A stretch of 64,000 nt of DNA from JAHEEL01 sp963836085. Lineage in GTDB: Bacteria; Actinomycetota; Acidimicrobiia; Spongiisociales; UBA5794. The stretch lies in contig CAWIHT010000013.1 of the NCBI GenBank assembly GCA_963836085.1, forward strand, positions 180,825 through 244,824. The letters are read 5' to 3'. Position numbers and translations under genes: made by a program. The notes below the pieces were generated by a model. That model had not been told where the DNA came from, ran no database searches, and saw only the letters and a list, made by a program, of their open reading frames with translations. This document shows, in pieces, positions 18,390 to 27,090 of the stretch. Position 1 is the stretch's first letter, and each line of letters opens with the position of its first letter.

Positions 18390-19138
18390 GAGCCGGACTC
18401 CTGCGGCGTCTTCCGGGTGTCTTCGACGACCCGTCCATCGAGTAGCGAGACCCGTCGCGGGAATCGGGCCGCCATTTCGCGGTCGTGCGTGATGACGACG
18501 ATCGTCGTGCCGTCGGCGTTCAGCTTCTCGATCAGTCGGACGAGGTCCTCGCCGGTCTGGCTGTCGAGGTTCCCGGTCGGCTCGTCGGCGAGGATGATGT
18601 CTGGCGACCCGATCAAGGCACGCGCGATCGCAACGCGTTGCCGTTCGCCGCCGGAGAGCTTCGTCGCCTCATGGTTCATCCGGTTCGCGAGTCCGACTTG
18701 TTTGAGCGCTTGTTCCGCCAGGACTCTCCGGTTGCTGAGTGCCATGCCGGTGTAGAGGAGGCCGTCGGCCACGTTGTCCAGAGCGGTCTCACCGGCAAGC
18801 AGGAAGAACTGCTGGAAGACGAAGCCGATGTGCCGAGACCGGAGCGAGGACAGTTGCCGGTCGGTGAGTTCGTCGACATCATGGCCCGCGACCGAGACCG
18901 TCCCGGAGGACGCTCGATCGAGTGTCCCAATTACATGAAGCAGGGTGGACTTGCCGGAGCCCGAAGGACCGACGACCGCGACCAACTCTCCCGAGCGGAT
19001 GTCGAGGTCGATGTCGCGGATGGCGTGGACCGGCGGCGTCCCGGGATACGTCTTCGTTACCCCGGCGAGGGCGAGCACCGTGTGGTCGGTGTCGGTCTCG
19101 ACGGTGGTTGCCGGCGAGCCGGGGGAGGCGAGGCTCAC
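18386..19138 (-). CDS. MacB/LolD-type ABC transporter ATP-binding protein
   Basis: The 250-aa ATPase has Walker A (VGPSGSGKSTLLH), a Q-loop (GFVFQQFFLL), the ABC signature LSGGERQRVAIARAL, Walker B (DIILADEPTGNLDS) and the H-loop (IVVITHD). It starts at GTG 19138, overlapping the adaptor stop codon by 4 bases, and overlaps the permease start in the same way. It powers the MacB-like permease encoded next to it, together with the adaptor. Confidence 0.92.
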   Translation of the reverse strand: MSLASPGSPATTVETDTDHTVLALAGVTKTYPGTPPVHAIRDIDLDIRSGELVAVVGPSGSGKSTLLHVIGTLDRASSGTVSVAGHDVDELTDRQLSSLRSRHIGFVFQQFFLLAGETALDNVADGLLYTGMALSNRRVLAEQALKQVGLANRMNHEATKLSGGERQRVAIARALIGSPDIILADEPTGNLDSQTGEDLVRLIEKLNADGTTIVVITHDREMAARFPRRVSLLDGRVVEDTRKTPQESGS

Positions 19139-20745
19139 GGCGTGACCACTCGCATCCCGGCTTCGAGCTGGTTGGAGGTCACCTCAACGAAACCGTCGGC
19201 GTACATGCCGACTTCGACACCAACGAGGGTGGTTGTGCCGCCGCCCGCGTCGATCTCGACGGCGTAGCCGCCTTCGCTGAGCGCCAGTAGGGACGAGACG
19301 GGTACCGCGAGGACGTCGACGGCCCGATCGTCGACGATCTCGACTTCGACCGGTGCCTCGTCGAGGCCCGCTCCCGCGCCGTCGCGGTCCAAGGTGACCT
19401 CGAGTTCGAAGTAGGTCCCGGACTCAGGGCTGCGGATGGCAATCGATCCGATGGAGGTGACCGTTCCCGGCTCATCCGACTCGTCTGGCATCACGACGTT
19501 CACGGGATCGCCGAGCACCAGGAGGTCCTGATTCTCTGCCGGGAGTTGGACTGAGACAACCGAGGTTGAAGTCGATGGGGTGAAGAGCGTCGTGCCGGGT
19601 GCGACGTCGCTCCCGATGCCGACGTGGGCGGTCGCGATGCGGATCGCGTCGTCGGTCACGATGATCTCCCCGACGTTCACGACTCCGTCGACCGGAGCGC
19701 CGATTGCTGCCTGCCAAGCGGTGACTGCCTCGCTCGTCGCCTCGTCGAACGTGTCATCGGTCGTGAGCGTCCCGCCGGCATCGAATCCGAACGTCGCCAG
19801 GCTGGCTTCGAGTACTTGCACGTCCTCGCCGACCGAACCGACGGCCAGCGTACGGTAGAACGGTACGTCGGTGACGAACAAGGTGATCGGATTGCCCTCG
19901 ACAACGAGCACCGTGTCGCCGTGCGCGAGAACGTCTCCTTCACCAGCGATCGCCGTAACCGTGCCGGATGGCATGGTCGAGGTAGCGATCACCGGAGTCC
20001 CGGGGTTGATGGTGGCGCCGACGTCGAGCATCGTCTCTGCGACGTAGATCGGGCCATCGAAGAACACATATGAACCCAGGGCGAGCGCGCCGGTGTCGTC
20101 GATTCCAAGATCCTCCTGGAGTGCCTCGATTGCGTCGCTGGTTGCGGAGGTGAAGTCGCCGTCCAGGTCGAAGTCGCCGTCCGCGTCGTAGCCGAGACGG
20201 GTGAGGGCCTCCTCGAGTTGGAGGACGTCCGCTCCGTCGCTCGAGCGGGTGCTCAGTGAGCGGTAGGCGGGGATCTCGCCGTAGAAGACGATCACCGGTT
20301 GCTCGTCGACGGTGTAGAGAACGCCGCCCTCCTCCGCCGTGGAGCCCTCGACCGGCAGTGAGGTGATCGTTCCGCTGGTGCCGGATGTCACCGTGACGAT
20401 GCCATTGGACGATCCTGCGTAGACGATCGGGTCGCCGGCTACGAAGCCGAGGGTGCCATCGAGCGTTGTCTTCTCTTCGAGCGTGGTGCGCTCGACCTCG
20501 GTGAAGGTCAAGGTCGCGATGGTGTCGGTCGTTTCGGAGTCAGCATTGCTGGAGAGGGCCCACGCGACGGCGGCTCCGGTGATCAGGAGCGCAACGACGA
20601 CGATCCACGTCGATGCCCGTCGCCACCACGGCTTCTTCGCCGGGAAGGCCGGATCGGTGGCGCTGGCCGTGTCGTCCAGGCCCTTGGGCGCGGCCGCGTC
20701 CTCGTTGGCCGGTTCGCTCACTGGTTCACTCCTTGTGTCGGTCAT
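19135..20745 (-). CDS. HlyD/MacA-like adaptor with two peptidoglycan-binding domains
   Basis: This 536-aa protein starts at ATG 20745 and has a cytoplasmic N-terminus, one membrane helix (WIVVVALLITGAAVAWAL) and a long extracytoplasmic part. Two PG_binding_1-like repeats are visible (LQLEEALTRLGYDADGDFD with an EALQEDLGI tail, and VQVLEASLATFGFDAGGTL with VTAWQAAIG), framed by beta-rich lipoyl/barrel segments. Actinobacterial efflux loci often pair such an adaptor with a MacB-like ABC pair. It overlaps the upstream lipoprotein gene by 4 bases. The peptidoglycan-binding repeats probably tether the complex to the wall in a cell without a typical TolC. Confidence 0.82.
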   Translation of the reverse strand: MTDTRSEPVSEPANEDAAAPKGLDDTASATDPAFPAKKPWWRRASTWIVVVALLITGAAVAWALSSNADSETTDTIATLTFTEVERTTLEEKTTLDGTLGFVAGDPIVYAGSSNGIVTVTSGTSGTITSLPVEGSTAEEGGVLYTVDEQPVIVFYGEIPAYRSLSTRSSDGADVLQLEEALTRLGYDADGDFDLDGDFTSATSDAIEALQEDLGIDDTGALALGSYVFFDGPIYVAETMLDVGATINPGTPVIATSTMPSGTVTAIAGEGDVLAHGDTVLVVEGNPITLFVTDVPFYRTLAVGSVGEDVQVLEASLATFGFDAGGTLTTDDTFDEATSEAVTAWQAAIGAPVDGVVNVGEIIVTDDAIRIATAHVGIGSDVAPGTTLFTPSTSTSVVSVQLPAENQDLLVLGDPVNVVMPDESDEPGTVTSIGSIAIRSPESGTYFELEVTLDRDGAGAGLDEAPVEVEIVDDRAVDVLAVPVSSLLALSEGGYAVEIDAGGGTTTLVGVEVGMYADGFVEVTSNQLEAGMRVVTP

Positions 20746-21350
20746 CCGCCTCCGCCTCCGCCTGGTCCAGCGCCGGGGATGCGGCCCTCGGCTCCAAAGA
20801 TGTCGGCGCATGCGTCCTGAGCTGTCTGGAACGCTGGATCATCTCGGTCGAGGGCGCCGAAGGGACCCCCGCCGCCTTGCCCCGGAGTACCCGTCGAGGA
20901 GAAATCCGGGTCCGGCATGTCGTAGCCATTGTCTCGCATACAGGTAGCGTATTCGAGGAGCTGATCTTGTCGTTCGGTCTGGTCTTCTCCGTCGAGGCCG
21001 AAGGCGACGTTCTCCAGGTACTCGCTACACGTCTCCATGGCGGAGCGCATCATGTCGCGGTCGAGTTCCTCGATGTCGCGTGGTCGCGGCGGGCGCAGAT
21101 TCCCGTCGGCGTCAACCGTGGGATCCTCAACGTCGAGGCCCTCGTCTCTCAGACAGGCAGCGAATGCAAGGATTGCTTCCTCGTCTGACGCCGGTTCCTC
21201 GGTGGCCGCCTCGTCCGGCGCGGGCTCTTGATCCTGTGCCACCTCGGGGGCGGTCTCGAGCGAGGCGACGCCCGAGTCCGAGCCGCCGTCGCTGCACGCA
21301 GCGGCAAGAAGACCGAGAGCCAGCAGCATCACCATCATCGTTCTTCGCAC
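20742..21350 (-). CDS. Secreted lipoprotein of unknown function, first gene of the efflux operon
   Basis: The 202-aa protein starts at GTG 21350 (GGAGA upstream) and has a lipoprotein signal peptide (MLLALGLLAAACSDGG). An acidic Pro/Glu/Ala linker leads to a helical domain with paired cysteines (FAACLRDEGLDVEDP, METCSEYL, YATCMRDNGYDMPDP, AQDACADIFG), and the tail is glycine-rich. CLRDxG and CMRDNGYDMPDP are repeats of one motif, as in secreted proteins found beside actinobacterial MacAB-like pumps. The role is probably sensing or substrate capture on the outer face, which is inference. Confidence 0.75.
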   Translation of the reverse strand: MRRTMMVMLLALGLLAAACSDGGSDSGVASLETAPEVAQDQEPAPDEAATEEPASDEEAILAFAACLRDEGLDVEDPTVDADGNLRPPRPRDIEELDRDMMRSAMETCSEYLENVAFGLDGEDQTERQDQLLEYATCMRDNGYDMPDPDFSSTGTPGQGGGGPFGALDRDDPAFQTAQDACADIFGAEGRIPGAGPGGGGGG

Positions 21351-21405
21351 GTCGTTCTCCGTTCATGTCGAACTTGTTCAAGATCTACCCGGTAGTCAAT
21401 CACCC

Positions 21406-21449
21406 AAATCTGAGTCGGAGGTCAGTGAGCGTTAAGAACATCGTGAGAA
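21406..21449 (-). promoter_or_regulatory. Four phased 11-bp repeats upstream of the efflux operon
   Basis: Read on the minus strand, four consecutive 11-mers (21449-21439, 21438-21428, 21427-21417, 21416-21406) share the core CT(C/T/G)A at positions 3-6, for example TTCTCAC and TTCTTAAC. They lie 56 bases ahead of the lipoprotein start codon. The register equals that of the arrays at 21535 and 23767, so I infer a site for the OmpR-type regulator encoded at 21610. Confidence 0.55.
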
Positions 21450-21534
21450 GCGATGCTCTTGCTCGGACGCGTCCGAGGTCCAATGGGTCGCGTGTTCGGG
21501 CTGGTAGCCACCATTCTGGCGACTGGCGACCGCG

Positions 21535-21578
21535 GTCTTACCCCCTTCTCACCTTCAGTTCACCCCGTTCTCAGCCGC
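21535..21578 (+). promoter_or_regulatory. Four phased 11-bp repeats upstream of the response regulator
   Basis: Four adjacent 11-mers start at 21535, 21546, 21557 and 21568 and align as nTCTCACCnnn (TCTTACC, TCTCACC, TTCACC and TCTCAGC). They end 31 bases before the regulator start codon. OmpR/PhoP-family regulators typically bind direct repeats at this 11-bp spacing, so autoregulation is inferred. Confidence 0.6.
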
Positions 21579-21609
21579 GCGGCGTATCTTCCGGTGCGCA
21601 GGAGGTCGC

Positions 21610-22293
21610 ATGGAGCCCAACAACGTGCTCGTCGTCGAGGATGATCCGGATGTCCGGACGGCGCTGACGCGTGCGCTGTCGTTCGAGGGCTATGAAGTCG
21701 CGATCGCCGAGGACGGCGGACGTGCGCTCGAAGCGGTCAGGCAGAATCCTCCGGATGTGATCGTGCTCGACGTGATGATGCCGTTCGTCGATGGACTCGA
21801 GACGTGTCGCCGGCTGCGGGCCCGTGGCGATGAGACCCCGATCCTCATGCTCACCGCGCTGGGCGACGTCTCCGACCGGGTCGATGGACTCGATGCCGGT
21901 GCCGACGACTACCTGGCAAAGCCGTTCTCCCTCGAGGAGCTCCTTGCTCGTATCCGGGCACTCTTGCGGCGCTCCGGCGGCGACGTATCCGAACTCCTCA
22001 CCTTCTCCGATCTCGAAATGAATCTCGGCACGCGGGCGGTCGCTCGAGGCGGCGAACCGATCTCACTGACGAAGACCGAGTTCGACCTGCTCGAGGTCCT
22101 CCTGAGGGGTGGGGGGAGAGTGGCAACCCGCGACCAGATCTACCGCGATGTGTGGGGCTTCGACTTCGAGACGTCGTCGAATTCGCTCGATGTCTATGTC
22201 GGCTACCTCCGTCGGAAGACAGAAGATGGCGGTCGCTCCCGGCTGGTCCACACCGTGCGCGGCGTCGGCTACACCCTGCGCGACGATTCATGA
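21610..22293 (+). CDS. OmpR/MprA-family response regulator
   Basis: The 227-aa protein has a receiver domain (acidic EDD at the start, phospho-acceptor Asp in VIVLDVMMPF, Lys in YLAKPFSLEEL). Its C-terminal winged-helix domain is of the OmpR type (LTKTEFDLLEVLLRGGGRVATRD, then YVGYLRRKTE and TVRGVGYTLR). GGAGG precedes ATG 21610. It is followed 19 bases later by its histidine kinase and preceded by four phased repeats. It is divergent from the MacAB-like operon, which is its likely target. Confidence 0.92.
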   Translation: MEPNNVLVVEDDPDVRTALTRALSFEGYEVAIAEDGGRALEAVRQNPPDVIVLDVMMPFVDGLETCRRLRARGDETPILMLTALGDVSDRVDGLDAGADDYLAKPFSLEELLARIRALLRRSGGDVSELLTFSDLEMNLGTRAVARGGEPISLTKTEFDLLEVLLRGGGRVATRDQIYRDVWGFDFETSSNSLDVYVGYLRRKTEDGGRSRLVHTVRGVGYTLRDDS

Positions 22294-22312
22294 GTCGAAT
22301 TCGGAGACCGCA

Positions 22313-23662
22313 GTGAAGCTCAGAACGAGGATAGCGGTCGTTGCCGCGGCGGCCGTTGCGGTCGCCGTCGTTCTCGTGTCGGCCGCCGCCTTCGTGATGG
22401 CGCGTCAGCAGTTGCGTTCAGAGATCGACGACAGTCTCGTCGATCGGGCCGTGGCCATCCAGCGTCTCGGCGAAGATCCTCGAGGTCTTGTCGGATCCGA
22501 AGGGCCGATGCGCCGCGGCTTCGGCTTCCTCGCCGGCACCCGGGGTCCTGCCTTCGACACGGTGTACTACCAGGTCACGCTTCCGACCGGTGAGGTTTTG
22601 ATCCCGGAGGGCCAGGAAGTGCTCCCGCCTGCCGATTCGGACGTGGCGGAGGACACCCTTGTTCTCACCGACGCGCGGGTCGGCGACGTCCACGTCCGCA
22701 TGGTGACCGTCAATGCCGAGGTTCTCGGATTCGTTCAGATTGCTCGACCGCTCACCGAGGTTGACGCGACCCTCGCCGGGCTTGCCGCGGCGCTGTTCGT
22801 TTTCGGTGCGGTCGGGGTGGCGGTCGCAGCGGGTGCGGGCCTTCTCATTGCTCGCAGTGCGCTGAAGCCCATCGACGAACTGGCCCAGGCCGCCGAGCAC
22901 GTCGCTGAGACGCAAGACCTCGGTGCCCGGATCGAGATCACCAGTGATGACGAAGTCGGACGGCTCGCTGCCGAGTTCAATTCCATGATGGCGGCGCTCG
23001 AGACGAGCCGGCAGGAGCAGCAGCGCCTGGTTCGCGATGCCGGCCACGAATTGCGGACCCCGCTGACGGCCCTGCGCACGAACATCGAATTGCTCGGTCG
23101 CACGCGTGGTTTGACCGATGAGCAACGTACCGAACTCATCACGGCGGCCGACGCCGAGGTCAAGGACCTCTCGTTGCTGGTCGGCGAGGTCGTGGATCTG
23201 GCATCCGATCGCTACACGGAAGGTCCGATCGAGGACCTGAGGCTCGACGAGATCGTGGCTTCCTCGGTGGAACGCGCCGAGCGTCGCTTCGACGTCGAGA
23301 TTCGGCTCACGACAGAGCCGTGCCCCGTCCGGGGACGCCCGAGCGCCCTTGCCCGGGCCGTGGACAACCTCATCGACAACGCGGTGAAGTGGGGCGCCGA
23401 CGCCGGACCGGTCGAAGTCGTCGCTTCAAATGGAACGGTCGCTGTTCGCGATCACGGCTCCGGGATCGATGACATCGATCGCGACCAAGTCTTCGATCGC
23501 TTCTACCGCTCGGCTTCGGCCCGGTCGATGCCTGGTTCCGGCCTGGGCCTCTCGATCGTCAAGCAGGTGGTCGACGCGAGCGGCGGAACCGTCTTCGCCA
23601 AACCAGCCGAAGGCGGCGGCGCCATCGTCGGCTTCGACCTCCCCACCGCGCCCTCCGAGTAG
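22313..23662 (+). CDS. Membrane histidine kinase, partner of the OmpR-type regulator
   Basis: The 449-aa kinase starts at GTG 22313. It has two membrane helices (VVAAAAVAVAVVLVSAAAFVM and GLAAALFVFGAVGVAVAAGAGLL) around a roughly 130-residue extracytoplasmic sensor. HAMP (RSALKPIDELAQAAEHV), HisKA with the phospho-His in DAGHELRTPLTALRTNIEL, and HATPase_c with N-box (DNLIDNAVKW), G1 (VRDHGSGIDD) and G2 (SGLGLSIVKQVV) follow. The architecture fits the MprB/CseC-like envelope-stress kinases. The signal is unknown. Confidence 0.92.
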   Translation: MKLRTRIAVVAAAAVAVAVVLVSAAAFVMARQQLRSEIDDSLVDRAVAIQRLGEDPRGLVGSEGPMRRGFGFLAGTRGPAFDTVYYQVTLPTGEVLIPEGQEVLPPADSDVAEDTLVLTDARVGDVHVRMVTVNAEVLGFVQIARPLTEVDATLAGLAAALFVFGAVGVAVAAGAGLLIARSALKPIDELAQAAEHVAETQDLGARIEITSDDEVGRLAAEFNSMMAALETSRQEQQRLVRDAGHELRTPLTALRTNIELLGRTRGLTDEQRTELITAADAEVKDLSLLVGEVVDLASDRYTEGPIEDLRLDEIVASSVERAERRFDVEIRLTTEPCPVRGRPSALARAVDNLIDNAVKWGADAGPVEVVASNGTVAVRDHGSGIDDIDRDQVFDRFYRSASARSMPGSGLGLSIVKQVVDASGGTVFAKPAEGGGAIVGFDLPTAPSE

Positions 23663-23730
23663 GCCGAACCCCGACCATGAGCGTCTTCTGCTGACGTGAA
23701 CGCTCGATGGAGACGCTCCGGTACGCGCTT

Positions 23731-23761
23731 GCTCGTAGCTCGTAGCTCGTAGCTCGTAGCT
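23731..23761. repeat. 7-bp tandem repeat (GCTCGTA, four units)
   Basis: Four exact copies of GCTCGTA plus GCT lie between the kinase gene and the small secreted protein. The reverse complement of this unit recurs at 50006-50044. No spacers are present, so it is not CRISPR. Confidence 0.85.
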
Positions 23762-23766
23762 CCCCA

Positions 23767-23810
23767 CTCTCACCTCCTTCTCATCCGCGCCTCACATCCT
23801 CCTGATCCGC
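23767..23810 (+). promoter_or_regulatory. Four phased 11-bp repeats upstream of the small secreted protein
   Basis: 11-mers at 23767, 23778, 23789 and 23800 share the core CT(C/G)A at positions 3-6 (TCTCACC, TCTCATC, CCTCACA, CCTGATC), in the same register as the arrays before the response regulator and the efflux operon. The array ends 41 bases before the start codon, placing this gene in the inferred regulon. Confidence 0.55.
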
Positions 23811-23851
23811 GAACCCGACACTGTGCTCATGGACGAAGAAAGGAGATAGAT

Positions 23852-24397
23852 GTGAAGAAGATCTTCATTTCCATTGCAGCCACCGGGGTGCTGGTGGCAG
23901 GGGCGTTTGCGGCCTCGACCATCGTTGAGACCCCGGCGGAGGCCCAGACCGTGGTGACCGCCGCTGTCGAATCCGACGACACCACAACCGACGCTCGACC
24001 GGACTTCGCGAGGTCAGGCGACATCCTGGATGAGGTCCTTGGCGACCTGGTTGCCGACGGAACCCTCGACCAGAGCGAGGCCGATGCCGTGAAGGCGGCG
24101 CTCGAGGCCAAGCACGAAGAGGTGCGGGCCGAGATGGAGGCCTGGCGTGAGGAGAATCCGGGCCGGTTCGAGCGCGGGTTCAAGCGTGGATTCGGTATGG
24201 GCGGACTCCTCGAAGACGGCGTGATTGACGCCGCCGAGTTGGCCGAGCTTCCGGATGATCATCCGCTGAGGGATGCGGACGGACCAGCGTCGGAGTACCT
24301 CGCAGATGGCCAGTTGACGGAAGACGAACTGAAGCAAATGGGCGACCAGTTCCGTCAGCGCCGGGGCGGCGACCGGGGGGCCTCCACCGACGCCTAG
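23852..24397 (+). CDS. Small secreted protein of unknown function
   Basis: The 181-aa protein starts at GTG 23852 with AAAGGAGA upstream. It has a signal peptide (MKKIFISIAATGVLVAGAFA, probable cleavage after AEA-Q). The mature part is acidic and helical: ILDEVLGDLVADGTLDQSEADAV is followed by KAALEAKHEEVRAEMEAWREE, a FERGFKRGFGMGG turn, and a second helix-turn repeat (LLEDGVIDAAELAELPDDHP and YLADGQLTEDELKQM). The repeated LxDGxxxxxEL unit resembles small calcium-binding or chaperone-like proteins, but I see no complete EF-hand. Its phased-repeat promoter links it to the adjacent two-component system. Confidence 0.75.
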   Translation: MKKIFISIAATGVLVAGAFAASTIVETPAEAQTVVTAAVESDDTTTDARPDFARSGDILDEVLGDLVADGTLDQSEADAVKAALEAKHEEVRAEMEAWREENPGRFERGFKRGFGMGGLLEDGVIDAAELAELPDDHPLRDADGPASEYLADGQLTEDELKQMGDQFRQRRGGDRGASTDA

Positions 24398-24506
24398 CCA
24401 GTCCGGCTCCAAGCGAATCCCGCGGCATCCTCCCGGCTGCGGGGTTCGCCCGCGTCTGTGCCCGCTCGGGTCGACTCAGAACGGTCCGTGCCGCTACCTT
24501 GGCGGC

Positions 24507-25772
24507 ATGGACGATCGAACACTCCTCCTCGACGCTTTCCGCTCCGGTATCGCAGGGGTCGACCCGGAAGCCGCGACGATTCGTGCTGCGCAACGGTACG
24601 ACTTCAGCACCGCCCGCCGGATCATCGTGATTGCTGCGGGCAAGGCCTCGATTGCGATGGCACGCGGCTTTGCTCGCGTTGCCGAACCTGCCGACGGCGT
24701 CATTGTGGCCCCCGACTTCGGCGAGGGGCCCGTTCCCGTGGTGGTCGCCGGGCACCCCGTGCCGGACGAGGGGAGTGCTGAAGGCGCTCGTCGCGCGCTT
24801 GAACTGGCAGCGTCCGCCGAACCCGATGATGTGGTGGTCTGCCTCATCTCCGGTGGTGCCTCGGCGCTCCTCGCCGCACCTGCCCGTGGGCTGACCCTCG
24901 CTGATCTGAGCGAGACCAACCGTGCTCTGCTCGAGTCCGGTGCTGACATTGTCGACATGAACACTGTCCGCAAACACCTCTCTGCCGTCAAGGGCGGCCG
25001 GTTGGCCGCTGCGGCAGGCCGCGCCCGACTTGTCACGCTCGTGCTTTCAGACGTCGTGGGAGACCCTCTGGACGTGATTGCTTCGGGCCCAACGGTTCCC
25101 GACCCGACGACCTACGCCGAGGCCCTGGCTGTCGTCGATCGGCACGCAGTCTTCGAAGCGATCCCCGGTCCGGTCCTCGGACATCTCGAGCGCGGTCGAC
25201 GAGGGTCGATCGACGAGACGCCGAAGCAGCCGCACCTGCGGCACGAGATCGAGGTGATCGGCAGCGGCGCCGTCGCGGCTGAGGCCGCCGCCGCGTTTCT
25301 CCATGCGAGGGATATTCCGTCGCGGATCGTCTCGACGCGCTTCGTCGGCGAGGCTCGCGAGGCCGCTGTGCTGGCGGTCGCCACCGCTTCGGACGATGGC
25401 GAAGTTCTGATCTTCGCCGGTGAGACCACTGTGACAGTGAGAGGCGCTGGACGGGGCGGCCGCAACCAAGAAGCGGCGGTTGCCGCCGCGCTGGAGATCG
25501 ATGGGCGGCCGGTGACGTTCCTGGCGGGTGGTACCGACGGCATCGACGGGCCGACCGACGCAGCCGGCGGACTCGTGGATGGGGGAACGATCGACCGCGG
25601 ACTTGCTGCCAAGTTCGATCCGTTTGCGGCCCTGGCTGACAACGACACCTATCCGTTCCTGGAAGCCGCAGGAGACCTGATCATCATCGGCCCGTCGGGG
25701 ACCAACGTCGCGGACCTCTGGCTCCTCAGGCGACAGAGCGTCGAAGAGCCGTCGGCGTCGGTTGAGTCCTAG
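24507..25772 (+). CDS. gck: Glycerate 2-kinase (MOFRL family)
   Basis: The 421-aa protein has the N-terminal DUF4147 domain (IVIAAGKASIAMARGF, VVVAGHPVPDEGS, CLISGGASALLAAPA, MNTVRKHLSAVKGGRLA, LSDVVGDPLDVIASGPT) and the C-terminal MOFRL domain (FAGETTVTVRGAGRGGRNQE, AGGTDGIDGPTDAAGG). These enzymes make 2-phosphoglycerate from D-glycerate with ATP and feed lower glycolysis. It appears to be a single gene; no glyoxylate or tartronate genes flank it. Confidence 0.92.
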   Translation: MDDRTLLLDAFRSGIAGVDPEAATIRAAQRYDFSTARRIIVIAAGKASIAMARGFARVAEPADGVIVAPDFGEGPVPVVVAGHPVPDEGSAEGARRALELAASAEPDDVVVCLISGGASALLAAPARGLTLADLSETNRALLESGADIVDMNTVRKHLSAVKGGRLAAAAGRARLVTLVLSDVVGDPLDVIASGPTVPDPTTYAEALAVVDRHAVFEAIPGPVLGHLERGRRGSIDETPKQPHLRHEIEVIGSGAVAAEAAAAFLHARDIPSRIVSTRFVGEAREAAVLAVATASDDGEVLIFAGETTVTVRGAGRGGRNQEAAVAAALEIDGRPVTFLAGGTDGIDGPTDAAGGLVDGGTIDRGLAAKFDPFAALADNDTYPFLEAAGDLIIIGPSGTNVADLWLLRRQSVEEPSASVES

Positions 25773-25799
25773 ACGAACGCGGATCAGTCCGCCGGTCGA

Positions 25800-27027
25800 T
25801 CAAAGGTCGAGGCCGTCGAGGAACGCGCTCACGCTCGCCTCGTAGGCTTCCCGGTCGGCGTTCCACGCGAGGACATGCCCCACATCCTCCGGGGCGATCA
25901 ACGTGACGAGATCAGGGCGGTACCCGGCGAGTTGTTGTGCAGGGCCCATCGGAACCGTGTCGTCTCCGGTTCCCTGGAAGATGAGCATCGGTGTTCGGAG
26001 ATCGCGCCACTGCGAGGCGTAGTCGGTGGCCGTCCAGTCGATATCGAAGCGCCACCCGGCGATCCATTTCGCCACGGCCGTCAGACTCCCGGGGACGGTG
26101 ATCGAGGTGAGCGGCAGCGTCGTCTGGCGCTGCCGCGTGGTCGATGGTGGCTCCGAAGTTCAAGACGGGGCTGTCGAGGATGACCGCCGCCGTCTGGGAG
26201 CGCAGCGGAGACTCAAGAAGAAACGACGCGACGTTCGCTCCTCCCATCGAGTATCCGACCATGACCAGGTCCTGCGCACCGTTGGATCGCGCATGGCGGG
26301 CCGCCGAAGCGACGTCCTGCCACTCCGTCGCCCCGTATTGGTAGACCCCGGATGGGTCCGTCGGCGCACCGGGATCGTTGCGGTAGTCGATGACCATCGC
26401 GTGGTAGCCGCGCTCGACGGCGAGGGGGAGGAGGCGGAGGGCCTCATTGCGGGGAGCGCCCTTGCCATGAATGAAGATCGCCCAGGTGTTCGTTGTGCCC
26501 TCGATATACCAGGCCCCGGCCCGTCCTCCCTCGGTTTGGTACTCGATCTCGACAAACGGTATGCCGTGGGCGGTCTGCGGATCGCCAGGCCAGATGAACG
26601 GGTCGAGGCGTACCGCCGATCCGGGAGCCGGGACCTCCTCTCCGGCAATGCGCTGGCGATAGACCGTGGAAATCCCTGCTGCCGTCTCGGTACTCAGGAT
26701 TCCATCAACGAGGCTTCTTCCCGAATCCCAGGCCAGGCCGAACCGACCGTCGTCGAAGAGGTTGGCGGAGCCGTCATTCCCCCGGAAAAGGAGAGCGTCC
26801 GCCTCGCCTCGATCGAAGGTGGTGTCGAGCGGTCCTTCGTCGGGCGGGTGAACCTGGAGTGCCCCGTTGTAGATCTCACCCGAGAAGTACCAACCTCCGA
26901 TTCCGTAGGACACGGCCACGACGGCCAGGCTCACGAAGATGAGGAGGACGACGACCTTCCACGGCTGCATGGTCCGTTGGCGGAGACCAGGCCGTGTGAC
27001 TCTCGATACCTCGGTTGCTTTCGCCAT
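25800..27027 (-). CDS. Membrane-anchored alpha/beta hydrolase (one frameshift)
   Basis: An N-terminal membrane helix (VVVLLIFVSLAVVAVSYGIGG) precedes a serine hydrolase domain. The oxyanion and nucleophile regions are IFIHGKG and VGYSMGGANVA (GxSxG); the acid and His lie in FQGTGDDTVPMG and PEDVGHVLAW. The frame changes near 26130, after the nucleophile part, so the downstream piece (to 25800) carrying Asp and His is out of phase. Both halves look conserved, which points to a sequence error. Start ATG 27027 has GGGGGA upstream. Substrate unknown; BAAT/dienelactone-like lipid or xenobiotic esters are possible. Confidence 0.78.
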
Positions 27028-27090
27028 TGGTCCCCCAGCGCAGGCGATACGCTCGGAAGGCTAATGGCCGCTCGATGCCGTCGCAGCGTT

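Noticed and set aside
23731..23761. CRISPR-like array
   Set aside because: Units are 7 bp and contiguous without spacers, as are those at 34714, 50006 and 63894.
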